Source: an uncultured Acidobacteriota bacterium (GTDB taxonomy: Bacteria; Acidobacteriota; Terriglobia; Terriglobales; Acidobacteriaceae). Taken from it: a stretch of 37,982 bases of DNA. Each line of letters starts with the position of its first letter. The stretch's first letter is position 1. Location of the stretch: assembly GCA_903832295.1 (NCBI GenBank), contig CAILAZ010000336.1, forward strand, positions 1-37,982. Reading direction: 5' to 3'. The position numbers and the translations under genes were made by a program. The notes beneath the pieces were generated by a model, which saw only the letters and a list, made by a program, of their open reading frames with translations, had not been told where the DNA came from and made no database searches. Below, piece after piece: positions 1 to 8,515 of this stretch.

Positions 1-2
1 CC

Positions 3-698
3 GCCGCCGAGATCGCCCGCGTCCTCACCGGTGCACGCGTCCTCGGCTTCCGCCGCGTCGGCAAGCACATCGTCGGCGACCTCTCCACTGCGCACGGCGC
101 CGCCCAGTGGATCATCCATCTTGGCATGACTGGCCGTTGCCTCGTCTGCGAGCCATCGCTCGAGCATGCCCGCCACACCCACCTCATCGCCACTCTCGCC
201 TCGGGACGGGAGCTGCGCTTTGTCGATCCCAGACGCTTCGGCAAGCTCCAGGTGCTCGAAGGCAGCGAATTCGCCGCCCCTGGCTCTGAGCCCATCGACG
301 CCGACCTGGCGGGTTTTCTCAAACTTTTCAAGTGCCGCAAAACGCCCATCAAGAGCGCGCTGCTCAACCAGCGCATTCTCTCCGGCATTGGCAACATCTA
401 TGCGGATGAGAGCCTCTTCCGTACCGGTGTGCGCCCCCGTCGGCAGGCCGCCTCGCTCACCCGCGCCGAACTCCTCCGCCTCTACGACGCCATCCAGCTT
501 GTGCTCGCCGAGGCCATCACCGCCGGCGGGTCCACGGTTTCCAATTACGTAGATGCCTCCGGCAGCGAGGGATTTTTCCAGTTACAGCACCGCGTCTACC
601 AGCGCACGGGCCAGCCCTGCCTGGTCTGCGGTACCGCCATCAAACGCGTGGTCATCGCGGGACGCAGCAGCCACTACTGTCCCCATTGCCAGCGCTAA
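3..698 (+). CDS. mutM: Formamidopyrimidine-DNA glycosylase, 5'-truncated by window edge
   Basis: This is a base-excision repair enzyme that removes 8-oxoguanine and formamidopyrimidines and cleaves the abasic site by beta/delta elimination. The reading frame is already open at base 3, so the N-terminal catalytic Pro-Glu and roughly 40 residues lie outside the window. What remains starts in the N-terminal beta-sandwich, with the family pattern RRVGKHIV followed by WIIHLGMTG; the Lys of the first is the conserved DNA-contacting lysine. A helix-two-turn-helix region follows (LLNQRILSGIGNIYADE). The protein ends in a complete zinc finger, CLVC then CPHC about 16 residues later, with the DNA-binding Arg in GRSSHYC. 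About 231 residues are visible against a usual 270-290. A 41-bp gap separates it from the downstream kinase, so co-transcription is possible. Confidence 0.96.
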   Translation, partial: AAEIARVLTGARVLGFRRVGKHIVGDLSTAHGAAQWIIHLGMTGRCLVCEPSLEHARHTHLIATLASGRELRFVDPRRFGKLQVLEGSEFAAPGSEPIDADLAGFLKLFKCRKTPIKSALLNQRILSGIGNIYADESLFRTGVRPRRQAASLTRAELLRLYDAIQLVLAEAITAGGSTVSNYVDASGSEGFFQLQHRVYQRTGQPCLVCGTAIKRVVIAGRSSHYCPHCQR

Positions 699-739
699 AC
701 ATTAACAAGATATTCAGCCGAAAGGACTAAGTTCGAGCC

Positions 740-1744
740 ATGACAACCTTTGCAATTGGAGTGGACCTGGGCGGCACCAACCTGCGCATCGCCGCCGTCG
801 ATGAAGCCGGCAACCTGATTTCGAAGACGACCCTGGAAACCGAGGTTTCCCGCGGACGCGATGCCGTCATCGACGAGCTCTGTCGCGCCACCGAGCAGAC
901 CCGCGAAAAGTATCGCGGACATGCCGACCTCTGCGGCATCGGCGTCGGCGTTCCCGGAATCATCGACAGCGAAACCGGACGCCTCGTCGAATCCCCAAAC
1001 CTCCCCGGCTGGAGCGACTACGACGTCAAGGGCGATATCGAGCGCCGCCTCGGCACCACCGTCATTCTCGATAACGACGCCAACGTAGCCGCCCTCGGCG
1101 AGCAGTGGCTTGGTGCCGGGCGCGGAGCCGAGACCATGTGCCTATACACCCTCGGCACCGGCGTCGGCGCCGGCATCGTGCTTGAAGGGAAAATCTGTCG
1201 CGGCTGGAACGGCATGGCTGGCGAGCTTGGCCACTGCAATGTCGAGCCCGTAGGCTACCCCTGCAAGTGCGGCAGCCATGGATGTCTGGAGCAGTACGCC
1301 TCTGCCACCGCCGTCGTCCGCCTTGCCCGCGAGGGGCTTGCCACCGGTGCTGCCACCGAACTGCGCTCCCTCGCCCCTGCCGCGCTTGACTCTCTCGCCA
1401 TCTACCAGGCCGCCATGCGAGGCGATGCCGTCGCAAAAGCCGTATTCAATCGCGTCGGACAAACCCTCGGACTCGGCATCGCCAACGTCATCAACGCCAT
1501 GAACTTTCCCCTCTTCGTCATCGGCGGCGGAGTCTCCTCCGCATGGGATGCCTTCGCTCCCGCCCTCTTCGCCGAGGTCCGCCTCCGCTCCTACGTCTAC
1601 GCCGCCACCACCGCCGAAGATGGTTCCGGCAAAGGTGGCAGAAAGCGCCCCACGGTCATCAAACGCGCCACACTCGGTGGAGACGGCGGCCTATTCGGCG
1701 CTGCCCGCCTCGCCATGATGGAGTCGGCCACCCGCAACGCATAG
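740..1744 (+). CDS. ROK-family sugar kinase, probable glucokinase
   Basis: This cytoplasmic 334-aa ATP-dependent kinase most likely phosphorylates glucose to glucose 6-phosphate. The N-terminal phosphate-binding loop is DLGGTNLR (residues 9-16). The catalytic Asp lies in LDNDANVAALGE near residue 113, and a second nucleotide loop is TLGTGVGAGIV. The ROK zinc site is complete: His165 in GELGHC plus the CKCGSHGCLE motif (Cys175, Cys177, Cys182). The C-terminal FVIGGGVS motif closes the ATP pocket. There is no N-terminal helix-turn-helix, so it is an enzyme and not a ROK repressor. The start has an AAAGGA-like ribosome site about 14 bases upstream. Glucose is the commonest substrate for this architecture, but an N-acetylmannosamine or fructose kinase cannot be excluded from sequence alone. 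Confidence 0.93.
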   Translation: MTTFAIGVDLGGTNLRIAAVDEAGNLISKTTLETEVSRGRDAVIDELCRATEQTREKYRGHADLCGIGVGVPGIIDSETGRLVESPNLPGWSDYDVKGDIERRLGTTVILDNDANVAALGEQWLGAGRGAETMCLYTLGTGVGAGIVLEGKICRGWNGMAGELGHCNVEPVGYPCKCGSHGCLEQYASATAVVRLAREGLATGAATELRSLAPAALDSLAIYQAAMRGDAVAKAVFNRVGQTLGLGIANVINAMNFPLFVIGGGVSSAWDAFAPALFAEVRLRSYVYAATTAEDGSGKGGRKRPTVIKRATLGGDGGLFGAARLAMMESATRNA

Positions 1745-1760
1745 CTTGCGACAGGCAAAA

Positions 1761-1785
1761 ATGGCCACCCGCCTTGGGTGGCCAT
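1761..1785. terminator. Bidirectional intrinsic terminator between convergent genes
   Basis: A perfect 10-bp inverted repeat (ATGGCCACCC / GGGTGGCCAT) around a 5-base loop lies in the 60-bp gap between the sugar kinase (+) and hisC (-). An A-run precedes it (AAAAA on +) and a short pyrimidine run (TCTTC) follows, so it can stop transcription from both sides. Confidence 0.8.
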
Positions 1786-1804
1786 CTTCGCGCTTCAAGA
1801 ATCC

Positions 1805-2935
1805 TTACCGCGCGTGTGCTCCGCTGGTTACGCTCTTCAGCGCATCAATAAACTTCCGGTTCTCCTCAGGCGAGCCCACGGTCATGCGGATCGCCGTGCG
1901 TGCCCCCCAGCTTCCCGTCAGCGGACGCACAATCACCCCATTCATCTGCAGCCGTTTGCCCAGTGTAGAAGCGTCCTCGCCCGTCTCAATGTAAATGAAG
2001 TTCGCCCAGCTCTCCACCGGCGCGTACCCCAGCTCGCGCAACTGACGCATCATCAACGGAAGCTGTTCGCTGTTGTTGCGCATCGATTTGTCATAGTGCT
2101 CGTGGTCGTCCAGCGCTGCCAGCGCTCCGGCCTCGGCCACGCTGCTCACAATAAACGCAGACTTCAGCCGCGCCACGTAATTCAGCAGCTCTGCCGGACC
2201 CATCCCGTAGCCCACCCGTGCCGCCGCCAGCCCGTAGGCCTTGGAGAACGTCCTCAGCACCACTACGCTGCGCTCCTGCCGCACATAATTGACCGAGTGC
2301 GAATACTCTACTCCGCGCTCGCGTGCCAGGCATTCGGCGTAATCGTAGTAGGCCTCATCCAGCGCCACCACCACGTTTTCGGGCAGGCGATCCAGGAAGC
2401 GGTCCAGCTCGCGCGCGGAAATCATCGTCCCGGTCGGGTTGTTCGGATTGGCGATGAAGACCAGCCGGGTGTCGGAGTCAATTGCGTCGGAGATGGCGTC
2501 CAGGTCAAAGCCATCATTGCGTACCGGAACCTGTCGCAGGGCAGCGCCTGCCGAACCGGTCACAATGGGGTAGGCGATGAACGAGCGCTCGCTGGTCACC
2601 GCGTTCAGCCCCGGAGAAAGCAGCGCACGCGCCAGCAAGTCCAGCAGGTAAGTCGATCCGGCGGTGACGATGAGCTGGTTCGGCTGTAAACCGTGGCGCT
2701 CCGCCAACCGCTCGCGCAGCGTTACCGAATCATTGTCCGGATAAAGATGGACAGACTTGGTCGCCTCCGCCATTGCCGCCATGGCGAGGGGAGAAGGCCC
2801 AAATGGATTTTCATTGGATCCGAGCTTGATCATCTTCACGCCCGATTCGGCTTCTGCCTGCCGGATCGGCTTGCCGGGAACGTAGGACGCCAGAGCGCGA
2901 ACGCGCTCCGGCACCATCTCCGCAAACTTGCCCAT
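1805..2935 (-). CDS. hisC: Histidinol-phosphate aminotransferase
   Basis: This PLP-dependent class I/II aminotransferase converts imidazole-acetol phosphate plus glutamate to histidinol phosphate in histidine synthesis. It shows the substrate loop LGSNENPFGPS near the N-terminus, NPNNPTGT, the cofactor Asp in ALDEAYYDY, and the Schiff-base Lys in TFSKAYGLAAARVGYG (about Lys232). The C-terminal Arg motif is RPLTGSWG..AIRMTVG. Length (376 aa) is normal. I chose the ATG at 2935 because GAAGAGG lies 8 bases upstream. A TTG at 2956 in the same frame would add seven residues. It is last in the trpS-scpA-scpB-rluB-hisC series, and no other his genes are in view, so its local partners are not histidine genes. 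Some members of this clade also accept phenylpyruvate or tyrosine substrates. Confidence 0.94.
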   Translation of the reverse strand: MGKFAEMVPERVRALASYVPGKPIRQAEAESGVKMIKLGSNENPFGPSPLAMAAMAEATKSVHLYPDNDSVTLRERLAERHGLQPNQLIVTAGSTYLLDLLARALLSPGLNAVTSERSFIAYPIVTGSAGAALRQVPVRNDGFDLDAISDAIDSDTRLVFIANPNNPTGTMISARELDRFLDRLPENVVVALDEAYYDYAECLARERGVEYSHSVNYVRQERSVVVLRTFSKAYGLAAARVGYGMGPAELLNYVARLKSAFIVSSVAEAGALAALDDHEHYDKSMRNNSEQLPLMMRQLRELGYAPVESWANFIYIETGEDASTLGKRLQMNGVIVRPLTGSWGARTAIRMTVGSPEENRKFIDALKSVTSGAHAR

Positions 2936-2965
2936 GGGTAAGACCTCTTCAAACAACCGACTATT

Positions 2966-4900
2966 CTATTCCTCTTCAGGACGTCTGCGCGGAGGTCCCG
3001 AAGGTCTCCTTGGTCCACTGCCCCCGCGTGGCGGAGCAGACGGTCTTCCCGTTCCACGCGAGGCTCCAAAGCCCGGGCGCTTGGCTCCGAATCCAGGCTT
3101 GCTCCCCGCGCCAAAGCTCTTGCCAAAGCCGCCGCTGCGTGCCGGAGGCCGACCCTCGCCGCCGTGCTTGAAATCGCCGCCAGCCGCTCGCGGCTTGTAA
3201 TCCCCACCGCTACGAGGCTTGAAGTCTCCACCGGAGCGCGGTTTGAAATCTCCGCCAGCACGTGGCTTGAAGTCTCCACCCGGCCGCTTGAAGTCGCCTC
3301 CTGTCGCCCGTGGCTTATAGTCGCTGCGTGGCGCATACCCGCCGGCCGCCGGCTTTCCCGGACCCTTCGTGTACTTGCGCTCGCCGGTAGGCGTGCCTGC
3401 TCTCTTGGCAAATCCGCGATCTCCCGCAGGCTTTGCATAGGGCCGCTCGGCAGCCTTGCGCTCGTCCACCCCATGCGTGCTGTCGCTGCCCAGGTCGCGA
3501 TGCTTGCTCGGTTTCACGAACTTAGGCTTGGCAAACCGGCTGAATCCAAATCCCCCGGTGGCGCTGGTGTCGCGCTTCGCCGGAGCCTGTCCAAATCCCT
3601 CTTCGCGCTTCGCCGCCGGACGCTTCACATACCCGCCCTCTCGTCCACCCTCGCGCTTGGCAAACCCCTCTGCCGCCGGTTTCCTGTCGAAACTCGGCTT
3701 TCTGTCGGAACCCGGCTTGCGCTCAAAGCTCCCCGTCGCCTTTGGCGCATACGTCCGCCTCGGCCGCTCGTCAGAGTCCCCGCCCTTGTGCTCAAACTCC
3801 CGCACCGGCTTCGGAGCATACGGACGCTTGGCGGCAAATCCACTGTCTCTCCGCACCGTCTCGCGGCCAAACTCCGGCCCGCGTGGCTGCTGGAATCCGC
3901 CCTCGCCCGCGCCTTCCCTCGGCGTAAATTCCCTTCGCGGCCCGGCGCTCGGTCTTGCTCCCGCGCTGCTCCGTGCCACAAAAGGCCTGGCCGCCGGAGC
4001 ATCCGCACTCGGCTTTCCCCGGCGTCCCTTCACAAACCGTGCCGCATCCACCCGCGGCCTGCGCTCCGGACGATCATCCTTGCGCTTCACCTTCACCGCC
4101 TTCGGCTTGAAGGGCGTATCCAGCGACTTGCGCAGCGCGTTGACCTCTTTCGGCGTCAGGTGCCGGAACTCGCCCGGCTCCACATCCAGTGTCAGCGACC
4201 CATACCGCACCCGCTTGATCTTCTCAATGTGGTAGCCAATCTGTTCGAACATCCGCCGGATCTGCCGGTTTCTTCCCTCCGTCAGCGTCACCTCGTACCA
4301 CGGATTCTCCTGGTCCACCGCCAGTTGGATATCCGCCGGCTGCGTCAGGATGGCAAACGACCGCCGTTCCACTCCCGGTTGCTTCTTGCCCCGCACTCCT
4401 GTCAGTCCCGGTTCCGGCGGCAGCATAATCCCGTTCCGCAGCTTGTCGATCTCCTCTTCCGTCGGCTTCCCGCTCACCTTCACCATGTAGGTCTTGGCCA
4501 CATGCGAGCCCGCCTTGGTAAGCTGCGCCATCAGGTCGCCGTCGTTGGTCAGCAGCAGCAGCCCCTCGCTCATGTAGTCCAGCCGTCCTACCGGAAACAC
4601 GCGTTCGTCCACGCCTTTCAGCAGGTCCATCACCGTCGGGCGCCCTTCGGGGTCGCTCACCGTCGTCATGTGCCCCTTGGGCTTGTAAACCGCCAGGTAC
4701 ACGTGGCGTTCCGGCCCGCGCAGCAGCTTGCCATCCACCCGAATCTCGTCAATCCGCGGATCGGCCTTTGTTCCCGGTTCGGTGACAATCTCGCCGTTCA
4801 CGCTCACCACTCCTGCCGCGATCAACTCCTCGGCCTTGCGTCGCGACGCGAGTCCCGCAGCCGCTAAAATTTTCTGTAGTCTCTCTGGTTTTGCTTCCAT
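2966..4900 (-). CDS. rluB: RluB/RsuA-type rRNA pseudouridine synthase with long basic repetitive tail
   Basis: This enzyme isomerises a specific uridine in rRNA (RluB modifies 23S U2605) to pseudouridine. From the ATG at 4900, residues about 4-50 form an S4 RNA-binding domain (LQKILAAAGLASRRKAEELI). The catalytic domain follows, with the active-site Asp in VGRLDYMSEGLLLLTNDG (about Asp108), then TLTEGRNRQIRRMFEQIGY. The recognisable enzyme ends near residue 265. The remaining ~380 residues are a Lys/Arg/Gly/Pro-rich, low-complexity tail with near-tandem GGDFKPR units, so over half the protein is probably disordered. ATG 4900 has GGAAAGG 11 bases upstream; an in-frame ATG at 4936 has no visible ribosome site. 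The tail resembles the basic RNA-binding extensions known on some RluB and RNA helicases, but its role here is inference. The gap to hisC is only 30 bp. Confidence 0.9.
   Translation of the reverse strand: MEAKPERLQKILAAAGLASRRKAEELIAAGVVSVNGEIVTEPGTKADPRIDEIRVDGKLLRGPERHVYLAVYKPKGHMTTVSDPEGRPTVMDLLKGVDERVFPVGRLDYMSEGLLLLTNDGDLMAQLTKAGSHVAKTYMVKVSGKPTEEEIDKLRNGIMLPPEPGLTGVRGKKQPGVERRSFAILTQPADIQLAVDQENPWYEVTLTEGRNRQIRRMFEQIGYHIEKIKRVRYGSLTLDVEPGEFRHLTPKEVNALRKSLDTPFKPKAVKVKRKDDRPERRPRVDAARFVKGRRGKPSADAPAARPFVARSSAGARPSAGPRREFTPREGAGEGGFQQPRGPEFGRETVRRDSGFAAKRPYAPKPVREFEHKGGDSDERPRRTYAPKATGSFERKPGSDRKPSFDRKPAAEGFAKREGGREGGYVKRPAAKREEGFGQAPAKRDTSATGGFGFSRFAKPKFVKPSKHRDLGSDSTHGVDERKAAERPYAKPAGDRGFAKRAGTPTGERKYTKGPGKPAAGGYAPRSDYKPRATGGDFKRPGGDFKPRAGGDFKPRSGGDFKPRSGGDYKPRAAGGDFKHGGEGRPPARSGGFGKSFGAGSKPGFGAKRPGFGASRGTGRPSAPPRGGSGPRRPSGPPRRRPEEE
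3162..3330 (-). repeat. Degenerate 24-bp tandem repeats encoding GGDFKPR units
   Basis: The part of the pseudouridine synthase gene that encodes its tail contains about six near-tandem units of roughly 24 bp, each reading Gly-Gly-Asp-(Phe/Tyr)-Lys-Pro-Arg plus one variable residue. Codons differ between units, so the protein repeat is better conserved than the DNA repeat. Such an array could vary in copy number between strains. Confidence 0.75.
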
Positions 4901-4969
4901 GGTGGGCACAGCCTTTCCGCTGAATCCGCTCGCCATCAGGCGATCGAAGAAGATCTTGCATAGATAGTG

Positions 4970-4988
4970 CCGGGGCGCTCGGCCCCGG
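4970..4988. other. GC-rich hairpin between scpB and rluB
   Basis: A 7-bp perfect inverted repeat (CCGGGGC / GCCCCGG) with a 5-base loop lies in the 111-bp gap between the scpB stop and the rluB start. No U-run follows on the minus strand, so it is not a typical intrinsic terminator. It may be a processing or stability element, or chance. Confidence 0.4.
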
Positions 4989-5011
4989 AAAGGACTCCCG
5001 ATTCTTTCGTC

Positions 5012-6520
5012 TTACTCTCCGGCGGAGTGCCCGGCCTCGGGTTCATTGCTCGTTTCAGCTTCCGGCTGCGGCTGGCTGTCCGCCGCACCTGCTGTCTCGG
5101 AGAGCTGCCCCGCCGCATCGTTCTGCGGCTCCGGGCTGGAAGCCTCTACCTGCGCTTCCTCTGCTTCCACTGCTGCTTCTGCCGCCTCAGCCTGATGTGT
5201 TTCTGCCGCCTCAGCTTGCTGCGTCAACCCCGCTGCGTCGTGCGCAGCCGCTTCTTCCGCCACGGCGTCTGCCACTGCCTCGTTCTCCTGCCCTGCCACC
5301 GTCTCCGGCTCAAACAGAGACTGCGCTTCCTGTGTCTCGGGCGGCGCAATCTCCACGCTGTCCGATGCCAGTTGCGAGAACTCTTCCATGCTCGGCAGTT
5401 CGTTCACATCGTTCAGCCCAAAGCGCAGCAGAAAGTCCTTGCTGGTCTTGTACTGCATCGGACGTCCAATCACCTGCTTGCGTCCCGCTGTCGTAATCAG
5501 CTTGCGGTCCAGCAGAGTTCCCAGCACGCTGGCGGACTCCACCCCGCGTATCTCCGCAATCTCCGGCCCGGTAACCGGCTGCTTGTAGGCGATCACCGCC
5601 AATGTCTCCAGTGCCGCCAGCGAGAGACGGATCGGCGGCTTCAGGCTCTTGGCAAACGCCCGCACCACGTCATGGTGCTCCGGCTTCGTCGCCATCCGGA
5701 ATCCGCCCGCGACCTGCTTGATCTCCATCCCGCGATCTTCCTTCGCGTAATCGGTGATCAGTTCAACCAGCACCTCGCGAACCCGCGCTCGCACTGCCTT
5801 GTCCTCGGCAATCTCCTGCTCGGTCTTTTTCGGCTGGCGCTTGCGTGAACTTGTCTCCGGCGCGCTTACCTTTGCCGACTCCGCTGGCGCAGCCTCACCC
5901 TCAGCCTCAGGTGCCCCCACTTCCGCCGCATCAGGCTGAACTGCCGCATCTGGCGCAGCTTCCGCCCCGGTGCCATCCTCCACGGATGCACGATCTTCTT
6001 GTGGCGCTGTTGGAGATTGCAAGCTCTCTGCTGGAGATTGTTCCTCTCCCGCTGGGGAAGGAGCGCTCTCCTGAGCAGTAACATCGCCCTCGTCCAAGCC
6101 CTCGTCTTCCTCGTCGTCTTCTGCTGCTTCTTCCGCCGCCGCTGCTTCGGCCGCCGCCTCAGCCGACAACTCCTCCCGGGCTTCTTCTTCCGCCGCGTCT
6201 GCCTCTTCTGCGGAGGCCATTGCCTCCGCCGCTTCAATCGCTTCTGCCAGCTCTTCGGCTGACTTCGGCATCAGCGGCCCTGGTTCCAGCGTATCCAGCG
6301 TATCTGCGATTATGTCGGACGGCAGGTCTCGCTCGGCGGCTTCCACAGCCGCCACTTCTGCGGCCTCGGCTTCGCTGTTCGCCTCAAGAATCGCGGCATT
6401 CTCTTTGGCCTGCGCCAAATCCGCCAGCACCGTATCCTTCAGCAGCAGGGAAATCTGCTCCAGGGTTACCGGTTCCTCGGCCGCATAGATAATGGCCTCG
6501 ACTTTTGCTTTCAAACTCAT
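5012..6520 (-). CDS. scpB: Chromosome segregation protein ScpB with large acidic insertion
   Basis: ScpB dimers bind the ScpA kleisin and form, with SMC, the bacterial condensin that compacts and segregates chromosomes. The N-terminal 35 residues match the first winged helix (LKAKVEAIIYAAEEPVTLEQ). The match resumes only at residue ~240 with VREVLVELITDYAKEDRG and QVAGGFRMATKPE, then the hallmark LSLAALETLAVIAYKQPVT, EIRGVESASVLGTLLDR and GRPMQYKTS. Between lie ~200 residues of Ala/Glu/Asp-rich sequence, and a further ~115-residue acidic tail follows VNELPSMEEF. At 502 aa it is more than twice the usual 180-250. The reading frame is uninterrupted and the core motifs are intact, so it is probably functional. 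ATG 6520 has AGGCGAG five bases upstream; a GTG at 6526 is the alternative. scpA lies 32 bp upstream. Confidence 0.92.
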   Translation of the reverse strand: MSLKAKVEAIIYAAEEPVTLEQISLLLKDTVLADLAQAKENAAILEANSEAEAAEVAAVEAAERDLPSDIIADTLDTLEPGPLMPKSAEELAEAIEAAEAMASAEEADAAEEEAREELSAEAAAEAAAAEEAAEDDEEDEGLDEGDVTAQESAPSPAGEEQSPAESLQSPTAPQEDRASVEDGTGAEAAPDAAVQPDAAEVGAPEAEGEAAPAESAKVSAPETSSRKRQPKKTEQEIAEDKAVRARVREVLVELITDYAKEDRGMEIKQVAGGFRMATKPEHHDVVRAFAKSLKPPIRLSLAALETLAVIAYKQPVTGPEIAEIRGVESASVLGTLLDRKLITTAGRKQVIGRPMQYKTSKDFLLRFGLNDVNELPSMEEFSQLASDSVEIAPPETQEAQSLFEPETVAGQENEAVADAVAEEAAAHDAAGLTQQAEAAETHQAEAAEAAVEAEEAQVEASSPEPQNDAAGQLSETAGAADSQPQPEAETSNEPEAGHSAGE

Positions 6521-6552
6521 TCGCACTCGCCTGTCGGGAAACTCAATCTCAT

Positions 6553-7416
6553 CTACTGCCAGTCGTCGCGCACAGCCGCCGCGCCCTCATCCACCAGGCG
6601 GTCGAACCCCGTCGACTTTTTCAACACCACCTCGCCGAACACATCATCCTGCCGGCACACCACCGCCTGCAATCGGATCATCTCCAGGATTGCCAGGAAC
6701 GCGCACACCAGCGCCGACCGCGTATGCAGATGCCGCAGCACCCGCTTCAGCCGGATCGGCCTGTCCTCCACCATCAACCTCCGGCGCACATAGTCGATCA
6801 TCTGTGCCACCGTCACCGCATCCTCGTCAAACTGCAAAGTGGGCCGGTTCTTCGCCCGCTCCAGAATCGACTGGAACGTCCTTACCAGGTCGATGACGTC
6901 GGTTGACATCTCCGCCTCGGTGCCTTCCGCGTCGCGGAACTCCTTCAGCGCCGGATTGCTCAGCACCGCTTCTTCCAGTTGCTGCTTCTGCAGCAGCATC
7001 TGCGCCGCCTGCTTGTACCTCTCGTGCTCCAGCAGCCGGTTCACCAGCTCCAGCCTCGGGTCCTGCTCCTCGGCGGGCGCGTTCGGATCCTTCGGCAGCA
7101 GCATCCTCGACTTGATCTGGATCAGCAGCGACGCCATGTAGATGAACTCCGCCGCCAGATCAATATCAAAGTTCCGGATGTGCTCCACGTATCCCAGGTA
7201 CTGCGCCGTAATCTGCGCAATCGGAATGTCGTAAATATCAATGTCCTGCTTGCGGATCAGATCCAGCAGCAAATCCAGCGGCCCGTCGTACACCGTCCCC
7301 ACGCTCACCGAAAACGGAAAGATCTCCGCCAGCGCGGGCGCGCCCTTGCGCGCTTCCTGCTTTTCTTTGCCCGGTTCCTGCTTCACCGGAGGCGTCTTCG
7401 TTGGCTGCTCGCTCAT
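6553..7416 (-). CDS. scpA: Segregation and condensation protein ScpA (kleisin)
   Basis: This is the kleisin subunit that bridges the SMC head domains and recruits ScpB. The N-terminal ~30 residues are Lys/Glu/Pro-rich and probably disordered. The conserved N-terminal SMC-neck-binding domain follows: YDGPLDLLLDLIRKQDIDIYDIPIAQITAQYL, then LAAEFIYMASLLIQIKSRMLLP. A central linker leads to the C-terminal winged helix, seen in the RSALVCAFLAILEMIRLQAV stretch. The length of 287 aa is slightly over the usual 240-260 because of the N-terminal extension. The start codon is one base after the trpS stop, so translation is probably coupled to trpS. It is upstream of scpB in the usual order. Confidence 0.95.
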   Translation of the reverse strand: MSEQPTKTPPVKQEPGKEKQEARKGAPALAEIFPFSVSVGTVYDGPLDLLLDLIRKQDIDIYDIPIAQITAQYLGYVEHIRNFDIDLAAEFIYMASLLIQIKSRMLLPKDPNAPAEEQDPRLELVNRLLEHERYKQAAQMLLQKQQLEEAVLSNPALKEFRDAEGTEAEMSTDVIDLVRTFQSILERAKNRPTLQFDEDAVTVAQMIDYVRRRLMVEDRPIRLKRVLRHLHTRSALVCAFLAILEMIRLQAVVCRQDDVFGEVVLKKSTGFDRLVDEGAAAVRDDWQ

Positions 7417-7417
7417 G

Positions 7418-8515
7418 TTATTCCGCAGACTTCTCCGGTGCCGGGTAACCCAGTGACATTCTCATCGACTCCCGCACCTCTACCAGCGTAGCGTCGGCTG
7501 CCACCCGCGCCCGCGCCGAACCGGCTTCGAGAATATCCCATGCCAGCTTCGGGTTCTCCTCGTACTTTCGCCGCCGCTCCTGGATCGGGTTCAGCACGGT
7601 CACAATGTTATCCGCCACCCATCCCTTGCACTGGATACACCCAATCCCCGCCGTCGTGCAGCCCTCGCGGACCTCTGCCATCTTCTCCGCCGAGCTGAAA
7701 ATCTTGTGCAGGTCGCCCACCGGGCAAATATCCGGGTTCCCCGCGTCCGTCCGCCGTATCCGCGCCGGATCGGTCACCATCGTCTTCAGCTTCTTGCGAA
7801 CTTCCACCTCGGGATCGCTCAGCAGGATCGAATTCCCATAGCTCTTCGACATCTTGCGCCCGTCGGTCCCAGGCAATTTCGCCGCCGGAGTCAGCAGCGG
7901 TTGCGGCTCAGGGAACACCCAAACCCGCTTCTCTTCCGCCAGCGTGCGGTCCAGCGTGTAGCGCCGTTCCCCGTCCAGCCAGTAGAACTGGTTGAAGCGC
8001 CGCGCAATCTCCCGTGTAATCTCCACGTGAGCTACCTGGTCTGCCCCCACCGGCACAAAACCCGCCTGGTACATCAAAATGTCAGACGTCATCAGCACCG
8101 GGTATCCCAGAAAGCCGTACGTCCCCAGATCCTTTTCCTTCAGATTCTCTCTCTGTTCCTTGTACGTCGGCACCCGCTCCAGCCACCCCAGAGGCGTCAT
8201 CATGGAGAGCAGCAGGTGCAACTCCGCGTGCTGCGGCACATGCGACTGGATAAAAATCGTCGCCTTCTCCGGATCCAGCCCTGCGGCCAGCCAGTCAAAG
8301 GCCATCTCCAGGATGTTGCCCTTCACCCGCGACGTATCCGCATAATCGGTCGTCAGCGCGTGCCAGTCGGCCACGAAAAAGAAGCAGTCGTAATCGTTCT
8401 GCAGCCGGGTCCAGTTCTGCAGAGCCCCCACATAATGACCAATATGCAGCTTCCCGGTTGGTCTCATGCCGCTCAGTACGCGGCGGTTCACAACTTGCTT
8501 CTCTTCAGCCGACAT
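7418..8515 (-). CDS. trpS: Tryptophanyl-tRNA synthetase
   Basis: This class Ic aminoacyl-tRNA synthetase charges tRNA-Trp. The Rossmann-fold signature KLHIGHYVGAL (HIGH motif) lies at about residues 18-28, and the KMSKS loop is GRKMSKSYGNSI in the middle of the chain. MSGMRPTG-like substrate residues are seen as LSGMRPTGKLH, and the DWHALTTDY and GADQVAHVEI segments are typical. The 365 aa length is slightly longer than the E. coli enzyme (334). The ATG at 8515 has a GAGAGAG stretch about 6 bases upstream. It is the first gene of the trpS-scpA-scpB-rluB-hisC run, and its stop is one base from the scpA start. No tryptophan-linked attenuator was recognised upstream. Confidence 0.96.
   Translation of the reverse strand: MSAEEKQVVNRRVLSGMRPTGKLHIGHYVGALQNWTRLQNDYDCFFFVADWHALTTDYADTSRVKGNILEMAFDWLAAGLDPEKATIFIQSHVPQHAELHLLLSMMTPLGWLERVPTYKEQRENLKEKDLGTYGFLGYPVLMTSDILMYQAGFVPVGADQVAHVEITREIARRFNQFYWLDGERRYTLDRTLAEEKRVWVFPEPQPLLTPAAKLPGTDGRKMSKSYGNSILLSDPEVEVRKKLKTMVTDPARIRRTDAGNPDICPVGDLHKIFSSAEKMAEVREGCTTAGIGCIQCKGWVADNIVTVLNPIQERRRKYEENPKLAWDILEAGSARARVAADATLVEVRESMRMSLGYPAPEKSAE

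Noticed and set aside
1778-2689. 303-codon open frame on the + strand
   Set aside because: Antisense to hisC, with an Arg/His/Gln-rich product typical of a shadow frame.
3164-4867. 567-codon open frame on the + strand
   Set aside because: Fully antisense to the pseudouridine synthase gene; Arg/Leu/His-rich with no family motif. It results from high third-position GC in the real gene.
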